Source: Gammaproteobacteria bacterium
GTDB lineage: Bacteria; Pseudomonadota; Gammaproteobacteria; SZUA-152
Length of the DNA: 64,000 nucleotides
Direction: 5' to 3'
Assembly: GCA_013152545.1 (NCBI GenBank)
Contig: JAADGF010000116.1
Span: 186,001-250,000 of the forward strand
Shown here: positions 9,801-18,418 of the stretch, in pieces
Layout of the letters: each line of letters begins with the position of its first letter
Position numbering within the stretch: the stretch's first letter is position 1
The notes under the pieces: generated by a model
Told to the model about the DNA's origin: nothing
What the model saw: the letters and a program-made list of their open reading frames with translations, nothing else
The model's database searches: none
Translations under genes and position numbers: made by a program

Positions 9801-10553
9801 GATCAGATAAGTCGAGTTGTACCAATCGGCCGCTTCGGGCACATCGGTTTGCTCACCCCACACTTGCGGCGATGCGGGTGGCAAATCACAGTACCAATCA
9901 TAAAAGCTACCACAGGCGCCACCAATCAATGACAGATAACGCGAGCCAGCAGCGTAACTGATCATCGACATGGCAGGGATAGGCGAAAAACCAAATAGGC
10001 GATCCGGTCCATATTTTTTGATGGTATACACATTGGCCGCAGCGGTAATCTCGGTGACTTCATCCCAATTCGTACGAACAAAACCGCCCAGGCCACGCAC
10101 GGCGGTGTATTTTTTGCGTTTTTCCGGGTCAGACTGAATCGCTTCCCAAGCTTGCACCGGGTCCTTGCCAGTCTTGCGCTCGGCGCGGTAAAGATCAAGC
10201 AAACGGCCTCGAATCAGCGGGTACTTCACCCGATGCGGACTGTATAAATACCAGGAAAAACTTGCACCGCGCTGACAGCCTCTGGGTTCATGATTGGGCA
10301 TATCATCACGGGTGCGCGGATAGTCCGTCTGCTGCATTTCGAAAGCAACCAGGCCGTTTTTAACAAAAATTTTCCAACTGCAACCACCAGTGCAATTCAC
10401 ACCATGGGTTGAGCGAACCACTTTATCATGTTGCCAACGATGGCGATAAGCATCCTCCCATTGGCGGTCTTCATTGGTCATAATGCCGTGACCATCTGAG
10501 TAGGGGATTTTTTTCCGGGTAAAATACTTCAGCCTGTCTAGGAAATGGCTCAT
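6801..10553 (-). CDS. narG: respiratory nitrate reductase alpha subunit
   Basis: NarG is the cytoplasmic catalytic subunit that reduces nitrate to nitrite at a bis-MGD molybdenum site. The 1250-residue protein has the expected length. Ligands of the FS0 cluster are seen as His50, Cys54, Cys58 (HGVNCTGGC) and Cys93 (CQRGASFSW), matching E. coli numbering. The conserved FYDWYCDLPPASP block, which in E. coli contains the Asp ligand of molybdenum, is intact, as is TRTPDAHFFSEVRYKG. There is no Tat signal, consistent with a cytoplasm-facing enzyme. AGAGGAG precedes the ATG. It is the third gene of the operon, after two transporter genes. Confidence 0.97.
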   Translation of the reverse strand: MSHFLDRLKYFTRKKIPYSDGHGIMTNEDRQWEDAYRHRWQHDKVVRSTHGVNCTGGCSWKIFVKNGLVAFEMQQTDYPRTRDDMPNHEPRGCQRGASFSWYLYSPHRVKYPLIRGRLLDLYRAERKTGKDPVQAWEAIQSDPEKRKKYTAVRGLGGFVRTNWDEVTEITAAANVYTIKKYGPDRLFGFSPIPAMSMISYAAGSRYLSLIGGACGSFYDWYCDLPPASPQVWGEQTDVPEAADWYNSTYLIVCGANLPMTRTPDAHFFSEVRYKGTKVVSMAPDYAEYVKFADLWMPVKQGTDAAAFLAMGHVALKEFYLDQQHPYFQEYARTYTDLPVQVMLRKHGDGYVSDRFLRATDFNKSLGETNNPEWKTIVYDEKNKAFVAPNGSIGFRWGEKGKWNVLAKSADDQHDIVAELSCIEHRDEVVAVGFPHFTPDEPDLLYRNIPVRKVKLANGDVVYVASVFDLQVAQYGLDRGLGGEHVAKSFDDEAVAYTPAWAEKITGVKRADLIRTGHEFADNAAKTKGKSMVILGAAINHWYHNDMNYRAIMNLLHMCGCVGQSGGGWAHYVGQEKLRPQAGWAPIAFALDWHRPPRHMNSTTYWYFHTDQWRYESINADELLASSAKGKYKGYSLADYNVVAQRLGWLPSAPHFNRNPLDLVDEAEQNGATDEASVAKYLVEKLQCGELDFAYADIDNPVNFPRNLFVWRANLLGCSAKGHEYFLKHLVGAQNGVMQEGVQGKDSKEIKWRENGPIAKLDLMVDINFRLNSTGAYSDIVLPTATWYEKHDLNTTDMHPFIHPLSEAVSPGWQSKSDWQIFRCIAKAFSVLAEKHLGVRKDVIALPMQHDSPFELAQPLGVQDWKKDECEAVPGKTLPLFKVVERDYANTFKKYSALGPLMTKLGNNIKGIDWNTEREYEKLKKINHTITEEGISKGMPSLREDIAVCEAVLHMAPETNGEVAGKSWTAMSEKTGIDHHHLYAGRHEDKITFRDIQAQPRKIITAPTWSGIESEHVSYNAGYTNIHEHIPFRTLTGRAQFYQDHEWMLDFGEGFCAYRPPVDMKSHITVPASVTDKPHLVLNWITPHSKWGIHSTYQDNLRMLQLFRGGPYVWVSENDAKKIGLQDNDWIEAINVNGATVARAVVSQRVPVGMAMMYHAQEKNVNVPGSNTTGKRGGILNSVTRVVVKPTHMIGGYAQLSYGFNYYGTVGSQRDEYIVMHKIEDRDVDWLERPLTPEREAQLNPPGIGPR

Positions 10554-10617
10554 TAATATGCTCCTCTGTCCATAAGTAGGTTACTAAACCACATACCGGG
10601 GTTCAGCAAGTGATTCA

Positions 10618-12222
10618 TTACGGGTTTTTCACCTCAGCATTGGGGCTAAGGTAGTACCACCAGTTCAATAACAGGCAGATAAAATAAAACAGCGCGAAAC
10701 CGTAAAGGGCATACTCCGGCGTTCCCAGTTTGATTTGCTCACCAAACACTTTGGGGATAACAAAAGCACCGTAGGCAGCCACCGCCGAGGTCCAACCCAA
10801 TGCAGGGCCGGCCTGCTCTTTCGGGAACACCATGGCAATGGTGCGAAACGTCGAACCGTTACCAATACCCGTGGCCGCAAACAATACTAGGAACAATACA
10901 AAGAAGGGGATAAAATACTGCTCCGGCGTCGCTGACACATAGGCCTGTTTTAAGAAATAAGCCACCCCCAGGGCACTGACAATCATCACCAGGGACACTA
11001 CCTGGGTTACCTTGGCACCCCCCACTTTATCAGCCACCCAACCACCTAACGGGCGTATTAACGCCCCTATAAAAGGGCCCATCCAGGCATACATGAGCGC
11101 AGACGGTCCATTGGCATTGACAATATTATGGGTCATGACACCGTCCACCATGATGTGCTGAAAACCAAACACCACTTTGATCGCCAGTGCAAAGCCTGCC
11201 GAGTAGCCGATAAAACTGCCGAAGGTCATGGTATAGATGATACTCATGACCCAGGTATGCTTGTTACCGAATATTTTGAACTGACGCTGTAAATTTGGTT
11301 TAATTTCGCCCGGGATCATTTTCAATAACATCACGGTCGCAAACAGTATCGCCACAATGACCGGCCATTTAGCCCAGTCTGGTGCGCCAAGCCCAGTGGG
11401 GGCAGGCAGGATCACGTAAAGGCCAGCGGCCGCCGTTAGGAAACCGATCAGCAACATCGCAGTGATCTTGGAAAAAGCCCCAATCGGCGTACCAATATTG
11501 GGCGAGACCTCTTCGGTACGAATATTGTTCATACCAAACCAACCAGCAATAGCCAGGGGAATCAGTAACAACACCCACACATAGCCAGCATTTTGAATCC
11601 AGGTCTCGGAACCCGCCGGAATTTTCCCGATCAATGTGCCAGAGGTATTTTCCAGAATCATGGAAGCACCACCAAAGATACCGAAAGTCATCACCAGTGG
11701 CACCAAAACCTGCATGATGGTTACCCCGGCGTTACCCAGGCCTGCATTCAACCCCAACGCCAAACCTTGCATTCTTTTTGGAAAGAAGAAACTGATATTA
11801 GACATAGAGGAGGCAAAGTTTCCGCCTCCAAAGCCAGATAGAAAAGCAAGCAACTGAAACACCCATAGGGGCGTGTCTTTATCCTGTAATGCAATGCCAG
11901 TGCCGATGGCCGGGATCATCAGCAGCACAGTGGTAAAAAAGATAGTATTGCGGCCACCGGCAATGCGGATGAAAAAGCTGCTGGGAATCCGCAACGTTGC
12001 ACCAGTTAAGCCAGCAATAGCGGCCAACGTAAACAACTCGGCTTTCTCAAAAGGAAAACCAAGATTGAGCATCTGCACAGAAATAATGCCCCAGTAGAGC
12101 CATACCGCAAACCCGCAAAGCAAGCTCGGAATTGAAATCCAGAGGTTCCTGTTTGCAATTTTTTTACCTTTGGACGCCCAAAATGCCGAATCCTCGGGGT
12201 TCCATTCCTTTATATCTGCCAT
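10618..12222 (-). CDS. narK: NarK-type nitrate/nitrite transporter
   Basis: This is a major facilitator protein of 534 residues with about 12 membrane helices. It carries the nitrate-transporter signatures GGGNFASSMSNISFFFPKR and a second glycine-rich block (GIGNGSTFRTIAMVFP). It should import nitrate and/or export nitrite across the inner membrane. I chose the ATG at 12222 (MADIKEW) because AGAGGA lies 8 bases upstream; the frame extends to 12297 with an unlikely Cys-rich leader. The N-terminal WNPEDSAFWASKG is closely similar to the beginning of the second half of the neighbouring fused transporter, so the two are paralogues. It is placed between that fusion and narG. It most resembles the NarK2 (antiporter-like) branch. 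Confidence 0.92.
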   Translation of the reverse strand: MADIKEWNPEDSAFWASKGKKIANRNLWISIPSLLCGFAVWLYWGIISVQMLNLGFPFEKAELFTLAAIAGLTGATLRIPSSFFIRIAGGRNTIFFTTVLLMIPAIGTGIALQDKDTPLWVFQLLAFLSGFGGGNFASSMSNISFFFPKRMQGLALGLNAGLGNAGVTIMQVLVPLVMTFGIFGGASMILENTSGTLIGKIPAGSETWIQNAGYVWVLLLIPLAIAGWFGMNNIRTEEVSPNIGTPIGAFSKITAMLLIGFLTAAAGLYVILPAPTGLGAPDWAKWPVIVAILFATVMLLKMIPGEIKPNLQRQFKIFGNKHTWVMSIIYTMTFGSFIGYSAGFALAIKVVFGFQHIMVDGVMTHNIVNANGPSALMYAWMGPFIGALIRPLGGWVADKVGGAKVTQVVSLVMIVSALGVAYFLKQAYVSATPEQYFIPFFVLFLVLFAATGIGNGSTFRTIAMVFPKEQAGPALGWTSAVAAYGAFVIPKVFGEQIKLGTPEYALYGFALFYFICLLLNWWYYLSPNAEVKNP

Positions 12223-12345
12223 GCGCTGATCCTCTTTAATTCTACAGGCCGGAACGTCGTTGCCCCTGCCCCAACAATAATTTGCTAAGCTGAGCAAGTT
12301 AAGTCGTTACTGTAAATTTTAAACACATCAATGATGTGTGCCCCC

Positions 12346-15033
12346 CTAGTGCACGTCCGTATCCGTATCAATGTAGTCATACCAACCCCAAGCAACCCAC
12401 ATGCAACTGAGATAAAACACACCAAAAACCACCATGGCAGCATACGGATTGCCATTCAAACTGGTGGAAATGGCCAAGGCGATGGGAATAAAAAAACCAC
12501 CCAACGCCGCAATTGACGCACTAAACCCAAGGGCCACCGCCGATTCAGTTTCAGCCTGATGTTTAGCCAACATTTTGCGTGCCTCATCCTGACCTGCCGA
12601 CCAACGTTGGTGTATAGTGTGAAAAATATTGGGGATCATGTGAAAGACTGATCCGTTGCCTACCCCAGCCATTAGAAATAACAGTAGAAAAAGCATGTAA
12701 AAGACGCTTGCGTTGCCAGCATTACCATTATCGGGAAGACACAAAAGGACACCGAACATTGCGATAGCCATCACCGCAAAGCTCCAAAAAGTAAGGCTGA
12801 CGCCCCCCATACGGTCAGACAACCAACCACCCAGCGGTCGGACCAAGGCACCTAAAAGTGGACCAACAAAAGCATATTTTAGCAAGCCGGAGTCTGGAAA
12901 CTGAGTGGCCAACAACATTGGCAAACCGACAGCAAAACCAATGAATGATCCAAATGTGCCAGTGTATAACCAACTTCCCAACCAAGCGTGTTTACGCGTA
13001 AAAACGCTCGTCTGCTCAGAAAAACTAGCCTGTACATTTCTAATATTATTCATACCAAACCAAGCCGCAAACGTGGACAGCAGGATAAACGGTACCCAAA
13101 TATAGCCAGCATTTTGTAGCCAGATGGGTTTTTCAACCCCGGCTTCAATCACGGTTTGGGATTCACCACCCAAGACAAAAAGCGCACCGCCATAAATCAC
13201 CATCGGCACCACCGCCTGAGCCACAGCAACGCCCAAATTACCCACCCCGGCATTAAGCCCCAGTGCCGCACCTTGCATGCGTTTTGGAAAAAAGAAACTA
13301 ATATTCGCCATGCTGGAGGAGAAATTACCACCACCGACACCGCACAACAAAGCAATGACAACGAAAATGGCATAGTGGGTCTCGGGGTTCTGCACGGCGA
13401 GACTCATCCACAACGTCGGCAGCAGCAACGATGCGGTGCTGAATACTGCCCAATTACGACCACCAAAAATCGGCACCATAAACGAATAGAGCATACGCAA
13501 TAGTGCTCCGGACAACCCCGGCAATGCGGCAAGCCAGAACAATTCGCTGGTGCTAAACTGGAAACCAGCCTTTGGTAATTCCACTACCACGACACTCCAC
13601 ACCACCCAAACGGCGAAAGAGAGCAACAGTGCAGGCATGGAAAGCCACAAATTGCGATTGGCAATTGCACGGCCAGTGGTCTTCCAAAATTCATCGTCCT
13701 CCGGGCGCCAGTTGCTAAGCCAAACCCGCCTGCCCCGCTTAGCACTCAACAGACCATCGCGAACCAACTCGGCACGCAGACCTTCTTTTTCCTGGAGTAT
13801 AGCTTCGCGTTCGCCCCGGGCAGCCGCCCAGGTCCAGATCATCACGCCCGCCAGCACTACATACATCAACATAAAACAGCTGCTACGCACACCGATCATG
13901 TCAGCGGCAATGCCAAACATAATGGGTAAGGTAAAGCCACCGAGACCGCCAATAACACCCACCATGCCGCCCACCGACCCCATATTGTTAGGATAATAAT
14001 CAGCCAGACTACGGTAAACGCTGGCTTTACCGATACCCTGGGCAATACCAATAATGAAAATCAATATTGTGAACATCACCATGCCAACACCGATACTCAC
14101 TGCAACATCGCCTTCGATACCATGGATAATCAATGTGGTCTGTGGGTAAGACACCAGGAAAAGACAAACGATACTCACCCAGAACACTATCCAGGTCACC
14201 TTATCGCCGCCCCATTTATCAGACATCCAACCACCTAAGGCGCGAATCAAGCCAGAGGGCAATGTGAAAAACATCGTAATCAAGGCCGCCTCCTGCAGAG
14301 AAAGACCGTACTCACCCACATAGTATTTCGGCAGCCACAACGCCAGGGCAACAAAACCCCCAAACACAAAATAATAGGCCAGCCCGAAACGCCAGACCCG
14401 CGCTTCCGCAAGGGGTGCTAACTGTTGCGCAAGCTTAATGTGGGTCTTGTTCTTTTTGCGTGCTTCGAGGAGAGGGTCAGGGTAAGTGGTGAACCAGAAT
14501 AATACCGCCATCACCAACATAGCGAAAGAATAGACCTCAGGCACGGCTCGCCAACCTGAAGCAACCACAATAATTGGTGCCACCAAATTGGTGATTGCCG
14601 CACCGGCATTGCCAGCACCGAAAATCCCCATCGCCGTTCCTTGCCGTTCCTTAGGAAACCAAGCGGAGGTATAAGCGATGCCAATTGCAAAGGAGCCACC
14701 AGCAAGGCCGACAAACAAACCGATGACAAGGTACTGCCAATACTCAGTGGCAAATGACAAACCATAGGTGGGAATAGCCACTAAGATCATCTGAATAAAG
14801 TAGACAATACGACCACCAAAACGATCCGTCAGTAACCCCAAGGGCAAGCGCACTAAAGATCCAGTGAGAATCGGCGTGGCCACCAAGAGACCGAACTCGG
14901 TATTATTGAGACCAAGTTCGTCTTTGATCTTAATGCCGATGACGGAAAACATCGTCCAAACTGCAAAGTTCACCGCGAAGGCCACGGTATTCATGGTCAA
15001 AACCGAAATTTGTTTTTGTTTGTGAGACAGCAT
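12346..15033 (-). CDS. narK: fused NarK1-NarK2 nitrate/nitrite transporter
   Basis: The 895-residue protein is two complete major facilitator units joined head to tail, as in the NarK fusion of Paracoccus. Residues 1 to about 420 form the NarK1-like part (GGSFAIGIAYTSAWFPKERQ, later GIGKASVYRSLADYYP), thought to be a proton-nitrate symporter. After a charged linker (EREAILQEKEG), the NarK2-like part begins with WRPEDDEFW and carries GGGNFSSSMANISFFFPKR; that type is thought to exchange nitrate for nitrite. I took the ATG at 15033 (MLSHKQK), where AAAGAG lies upstream, instead of the frame's first start at 15090. It is the first gene of the operon and lies 140 bases below an FNR-type site. Confidence 0.92.
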   Translation of the reverse strand: MLSHKQKQISVLTMNTVAFAVNFAVWTMFSVIGIKIKDELGLNNTEFGLLVATPILTGSLVRLPLGLLTDRFGGRIVYFIQMILVAIPTYGLSFATEYWQYLVIGLFVGLAGGSFAIGIAYTSAWFPKERQGTAMGIFGAGNAGAAITNLVAPIIVVASGWRAVPEVYSFAMLVMAVLFWFTTYPDPLLEARKKNKTHIKLAQQLAPLAEARVWRFGLAYYFVFGGFVALALWLPKYYVGEYGLSLQEAALITMFFTLPSGLIRALGGWMSDKWGGDKVTWIVFWVSIVCLFLVSYPQTTLIIHGIEGDVAVSIGVGMVMFTILIFIIGIAQGIGKASVYRSLADYYPNNMGSVGGMVGVIGGLGGFTLPIMFGIAADMIGVRSSCFMLMYVVLAGVMIWTWAAARGEREAILQEKEGLRAELVRDGLLSAKRGRRVWLSNWRPEDDEFWKTTGRAIANRNLWLSMPALLLSFAVWVVWSVVVVELPKAGFQFSTSELFWLAALPGLSGALLRMLYSFMVPIFGGRNWAVFSTASLLLPTLWMSLAVQNPETHYAIFVVIALLCGVGGGNFSSSMANISFFFPKRMQGAALGLNAGVGNLGVAVAQAVVPMVIYGGALFVLGGESQTVIEAGVEKPIWLQNAGYIWVPFILLSTFAAWFGMNNIRNVQASFSEQTSVFTRKHAWLGSWLYTGTFGSFIGFAVGLPMLLATQFPDSGLLKYAFVGPLLGALVRPLGGWLSDRMGGVSLTFWSFAVMAIAMFGVLLCLPDNGNAGNASVFYMLFLLLFLMAGVGNGSVFHMIPNIFHTIHQRWSAGQDEARKMLAKHQAETESAVALGFSASIAALGGFFIPIALAISTSLNGNPYAAMVVFGVFYLSCMWVAWGWYDYIDTDTDVH

Positions 15034-15172
15034 TAAAAACTCTTTCGTATACGTAGTGTATAACCAAGTGCAAACCAAGCGTATGACCAACTCAGGGATT
15101 AATCGCCTTTATCCACCAAGTTCTTTGCGAATGAAGATGGTCTAACGTTAAATCAAATCAATGCTGGAGTGG

Positions 15173-15186
15173 TTGATTCAGGTCAA
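15173..15186 (-). promoter_or_regulatory. FNR/ANR-type site upstream of the nar operon
   Basis: TTGAT-TCAG-GTCAA is one base off the FNR consensus TTGAT-N4-ATCAA. Its centre is 140-147 bases before the first nar gene. A TTTAAC-like -10 near 15148-15153 on the minus strand is spaced as expected for a class II FNR promoter (centre near -41.5), placing a start near 15138. The match is seen; regulation by low oxygen is inferred. Confidence 0.7.
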
Positions 15187-15670
15187 TAGCAATGAACCTA
15201 TAAGATCAACGCGTGCTTATCGTGAAATAAAGATTTTCGTAAGAAAAGATGCAACCCAACTTGATCGAATACTTAGAAACACTGAACTTCAATTCATCAG
15301 CTGAGTACTTTGAAGCAACATCAATCCCTTGAAATAACTGAGTGATTTTCCTGTATGACCCAAAGGCCAAAGGAAGAATGATTTTCGGCAGAAAACTTAC
15401 ATTCCGCATCACAGCATTATGAATGGGAATAAACCAAGCATGTCATAAAAAATCTACAAACTTTTGTTTATACCAATATAGATTATGACTAGCAGAAATA
15501 GAGCGTGGGTGGAAAATGAATAAAATAGGATGAGAATATCAAACAGCATAATTATCGAACATTCGCCCCTGGTTCCGCCTATATTATCAAGCTAAGCAAA
15601 TCCGGGATTGTGCAGGGGGCTCCTCCTAGTAACAGGACAGGAGTTCCTACCGTGAGAGCTACAAATAAAA
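15187..15670. other. intergenic region between nar operon and ATPase gene
   Basis: No supported gene. A 68-codon minus-strand frame (15206-15412) lies here. It starts with two Met codons but has no ribosome binding site and no family match I recognise, and it could be a decayed gene end. The stretch 15615-15650 is G/C-rich and partly self-complementary (CTCCTCC against GGAG), without a T run. Confidence 0.35.
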
Positions 15671-15694
15671 CTAAGATCAACATCTTGATCTTAG
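15671..15694. promoter_or_regulatory. perfect 10-base dyad upstream of the ATPase gene
   Basis: CTAAGATCAA and TTGATCTTAG are perfect inverted arms around the 4-base spacer CATC. The same half-site recurs in the next dyad, 20 bases on. No T run follows, so an operator is more likely than a terminator. Confidence 0.55.
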
Positions 15695-15713
15695 GGTAAA
15701 AACAGGTTTTAAT

Positions 15714-15735
15714 TAAGATCAATCAACTGATCTTA
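15714..15735. promoter_or_regulatory. second dyad with the same half-site, abutting the ATPase start
   Basis: TAAGATCA and TGATCTTA are inverted around ATCAAC and end 7 bases before the ATG at 15743. They occupy the place where a ribosome binding site would be. A regulator bound here, or an mRNA hairpin, could block expression of the ATPase gene. Confidence 0.5.
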
Positions 15736-15742
15736 GAAAAAA

Positions 15743-17179
15743 ATGATTCCTCTTTCAGAAAAAGAAATATTAGGTCGCCTACGATTTGACAACCCATGGT
15801 GGCAAACATCCAAGATTGAAAAGAGATTCGAGCAACGTCTTAGAAGATCATATTTTATTATTTTTCAGGAGCTTATATCAAAAAAAGACATTAATAGAGC
15901 AATAGTTTTAATGGGACCCCGTCGAGTTGGTAAAACGGTAATGGTGAACCATTCTATTTCTAAATTAATTGCATCCGGTGTTGCAACAACCAATATTCTT
16001 TATGTACCTTTGGAAACACCCATCTATACGGGTCTTTCTCTCGAGAAAATAGTAACCCTATTCTCGAAAATGCACGAACACACTAGAGAAACGCCCCTTT
16101 ATGTGTTTTTTGATGAAATTCAGTACCTCAAAGACTGGAAAATTCACTTAAAATCTCTCGTAGATTCATTCCCGAGCTATCAATTTGTAGCAACTGGTTC
16201 TGCTGCTGCCGCTTTAAGGCTTAAAAGTCTGGAATCAGGTGCGGGAAAATTTACAGATTTTTTACTTCCACCTTTAACGTTTCACGAATACTTAACGTTT
16301 ACTGAGCAAAAAGACTCATTAATTGAAGTTACTGAAAATGAACATGGCAATAGCTACTCTACTAATAATATAGATAAATTAAATGAGTGTTTTATCGACT
16401 ACCTTAATTTTGGTGGTTATCCTGAAGCTGTTTTTTCAGAAACTGTTAAACAGGATATTTCAAGATTTATGAAGAGTGACATTATTGACAACGTCATATT
16501 GCGTGATTTACCAAACCTTTATGGAATAAATGATATTCAAGAGCTAAATAAGCTATTTACTGTAATAGCATATAATACCGGTCAAGAAGTTAGTTTAGAA
16601 GAACTATCTCAGGGTACAGGAATATCAAAAAACACCTTAAAACGTTATATTGAGTATCTTAAGGCTGCGTTCTTAATTAAAATTGTATTTCGTATCAATC
16701 AGTCGGCAAAAAAATTTAAACGTGCAACACATTTTAAGGTCTACCTAACAAATCCTTCAATGAGAGCCGCATTATTTGGGCCTGTAAATGACAATAGTGA
16801 AGCCATTGCTGCACTTATTGAATCTGCAGTCTATTCACAGTGGTTTCATAGCAATTCAATCAACAATCTATATTATTCACGATGGAAAAATGATGAAGTA
16901 GATATTGTATATCTCACCCCAAACAAACAAAAACCTGCCTGGTGTGTTGAAGTAAAATGGACAGATTTACCATATAACGACAACCAAAATTTAAAAAGTT
17001 TATCTACTTTTCTTAGCGTGAATAATTTAAATCAAGCAGCGCTAGTTACAACAAAAACTATTACTGGTCATAAAATTATTGATGGCTGCAGCGTATATTT
17101 TTCACCTTCGTCATTGTATGCATATACCCTTGGAGCCAATATACAAGGAAGTAAACATCATAGAAAATTTATTAGCTAA
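15743..17179 (+). CDS. AAA-type ATPase with DUF4143 C-terminal domain
   Basis: The 478-residue protein has a Walker A motif GPRRVGKT at residues 58-65, a Walker B motif VFFDEIQ at 121-127 and a sensor-like ATGSAAAAL. The C-terminal part is of the DUF4143 type, with EVDIVYL and CVEVKW in the arrangement of a PD-(D/E)xK nuclease fold; whether it cuts DNA is not known. Such ATPases are common as solitary, horizontally spread genes in bacteria and archaea and their role is unsettled. The gene is visibly more A/T-rich than the nar operon next to it. No Shine-Dalgarno site is seen; two dyads lie directly upstream. The same reading frame stays open for 84 codons after the TAA stop. Confidence 0.88.
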   Translation: MIPLSEKEILGRLRFDNPWWQTSKIEKRFEQRLRRSYFIIFQELISKKDINRAIVLMGPRRVGKTVMVNHSISKLIASGVATTNILYVPLETPIYTGLSLEKIVTLFSKMHEHTRETPLYVFFDEIQYLKDWKIHLKSLVDSFPSYQFVATGSAAAALRLKSLESGAGKFTDFLLPPLTFHEYLTFTEQKDSLIEVTENEHGNSYSTNNIDKLNECFIDYLNFGGYPEAVFSETVKQDISRFMKSDIIDNVILRDLPNLYGINDIQELNKLFTVIAYNTGQEVSLEELSQGTGISKNTLKRYIEYLKAAFLIKIVFRINQSAKKFKRATHFKVYLTNPSMRAALFGPVNDNSEAIAALIESAVYSQWFHSNSINNLYYSRWKNDEVDIVYLTPNKQKPAWCVEVKWTDLPYNDNQNLKSLSTFLSVNNLNQAALVTTKTITGHKIIDGCSVYFSPSSLYAYTLGANIQGSKHHRKFIS

Positions 17180-17257
17180 CGAAGTAAACACTTCGCGGCC
17201 AGTGAAATTACCACCGTCACGTCATCTCATCGGAAGCCCTTTCTTGCGTGGATACGT

Positions 17258-17431
17258 ATGTTTATGAACAACTTTGGCGTATATTGGGCCATCAGCACCC
17301 GAACAAACTCAGGAAATGGCAAGCTAATTTTAATTGCAGCCCAGGCAACCGGTTCATACTATGAGTATATAGGTTTTAGCCATAATAATCGGTGTTGGAT
17401 ATTGGATCGTGATCGCCGTATTAAAAGCTAA
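17258..17431 (+). CDS. possible small protein of unknown family
   Basis: A 57-codon frame begins at ATG 17258 (MFMNNFGVYW) and ends at TAA 17429. The composition is protein-like, with a central LILIAAQATGSYYEY and a basic tail. The frame is the same one as the upstream ATPase and has no stop between the ATPase TAA and this ATG. It may therefore be a decayed 3' extension instead of an independent gene. There is no clear ribosome binding site. Confidence 0.25.
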   Translation: MFMNNFGVYWAISTRTNSGNGKLILIAAQATGSYYEYIGFSHNNRCWILDRDRRIKS

Positions 17432-17475
17432 GGAAAGGGAAACGGTCACCATACCGACGGACCTGCTAATGCCAT

Positions 17476-17943
17476 ATGAAAGCTAGTAAACGAAGTGAAA
17501 TTAAGAACTATATAAAAATCTCTCCTACACTTATTTCAGGTGGGCAGCCCAATGAGAATCATATACGGGAGTTATGCCGGAATGGAATTAAGACGGTAAT
17601 CAATTTGGGATTAACTGGTGCTGACTATTCCGTCAAGGCAGAAAAAAATATATGCTTAGACAGCAATGTTACCTATATACATATTCCTGTCGACTTTATG
17701 AACCCTGAGAAAGAACAATTACTACTGTTCTTCGAGCACATGAAGCGTCATAGTAGTGATGTGATATTTGTGCACTGTGCCGCAAACAAAAGGGCTTGTT
17801 GTTTCTTGGCGCTATGGGGAGAATTATATCTTGGCTGGTCAAGGCAGCAAGCGGATGAACATATTAAAAAAATTTGGGGTATAAACGATGTATGGTCAGC
17901 GTTTATGAAGCAAATGAGATCTGATCTTGAGTTCAGCAGCTAA
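17476..17943 (+). CDS. dual-specificity/tyrosine phosphatase-like protein
   Basis: The 155-residue protein has the N-terminal ISGGQPNENHI typical of the beta-lactamase-hydrolase-like and protein tyrosine phosphatase families, then TVINLGL. The P-loop region VHCAANKRAC has the catalytic Cys and an Arg four residues later; this HCAANxR form is shared by a small bacterial subfamily. A conserved Asp sits in IPVDFMNP. It probably hydrolyses a phosphoester in the cytoplasm; the substrate is unknown. It follows the ATPase on the same strand with about 300 bases between, so co-transcription is unlikely. Confidence 0.75.
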   Translation: MKASKRSEIKNYIKISPTLISGGQPNENHIRELCRNGIKTVINLGLTGADYSVKAEKNICLDSNVTYIHIPVDFMNPEKEQLLLFFEHMKRHSSDVIFVHCAANKRACCFLALWGELYLGWSRQQADEHIKKIWGINDVWSAFMKQMRSDLEFSS

Positions 17944-18371
17944 CACATGTGAATCTTCCGTTTGTCAATAGGCATTAGTTGTTTTTTTTCGCTCTGGGTA
18001 GAGCTAAAATTAAGTCGATTAGCAAAATCGAGTACTTCGTCTATCACCGTCGCTGCGCGTAAATCGCTTACAGCAAACACAGGTACTCTTCTTAACGCGG
18101 TCTCACCACCGCTGCCTGTATAAGTTAGGGTTTCAGCTCACCCCATTGCGTGACTAACCTCTTAAAAAACGGGGAACTTGGCGGCCGTGACGCCGCCCGA
18201 TTACCCAGTTGTAACATTGCAGTCAATAAAATCAGCTATCTTGCTCTTATGATCTAACGCTGAAGACGTATCTTGACAAGAACAATAAAGCATTCCTTTA
18301 TACCCGACGTCAAGACCATTTTTACCCACTACATTTCTGAAAGCTTGAAGAATTTCCCACGAAACCCTCTT
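17940..18371 (-). pseudogene. coding-like relics of unknown origin
   Basis: Two minus-strand stretches read like protein but lack starts and are closed by stops. 18201-18371 reads through EILQAFRNVVGKNGLDVGY to CNVTTG. 17940-18137 reads through ETLTYTGSGGETALRRVPV, then a block with VSDLRAATVIDEVLDFANRL. I do not recognise the family. They may be parts of one decayed gene or of an old mobile element, given the transposase remnants next door. Confidence 0.3.
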
Positions 18372-18418
18372 TTACCCCTTTCATGCTAGTGTTTTAAGTC
18401 TTCCAAGGCTTTAAAATC

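Noticed and set aside
15206-15412. 68-codon minus-strand frame upstream of the nar operon
   Set aside because: No ribosome site and no family; it overlaps A/T-rich DNA where such frames arise by chance. It is kept only as a note in the gap entry.
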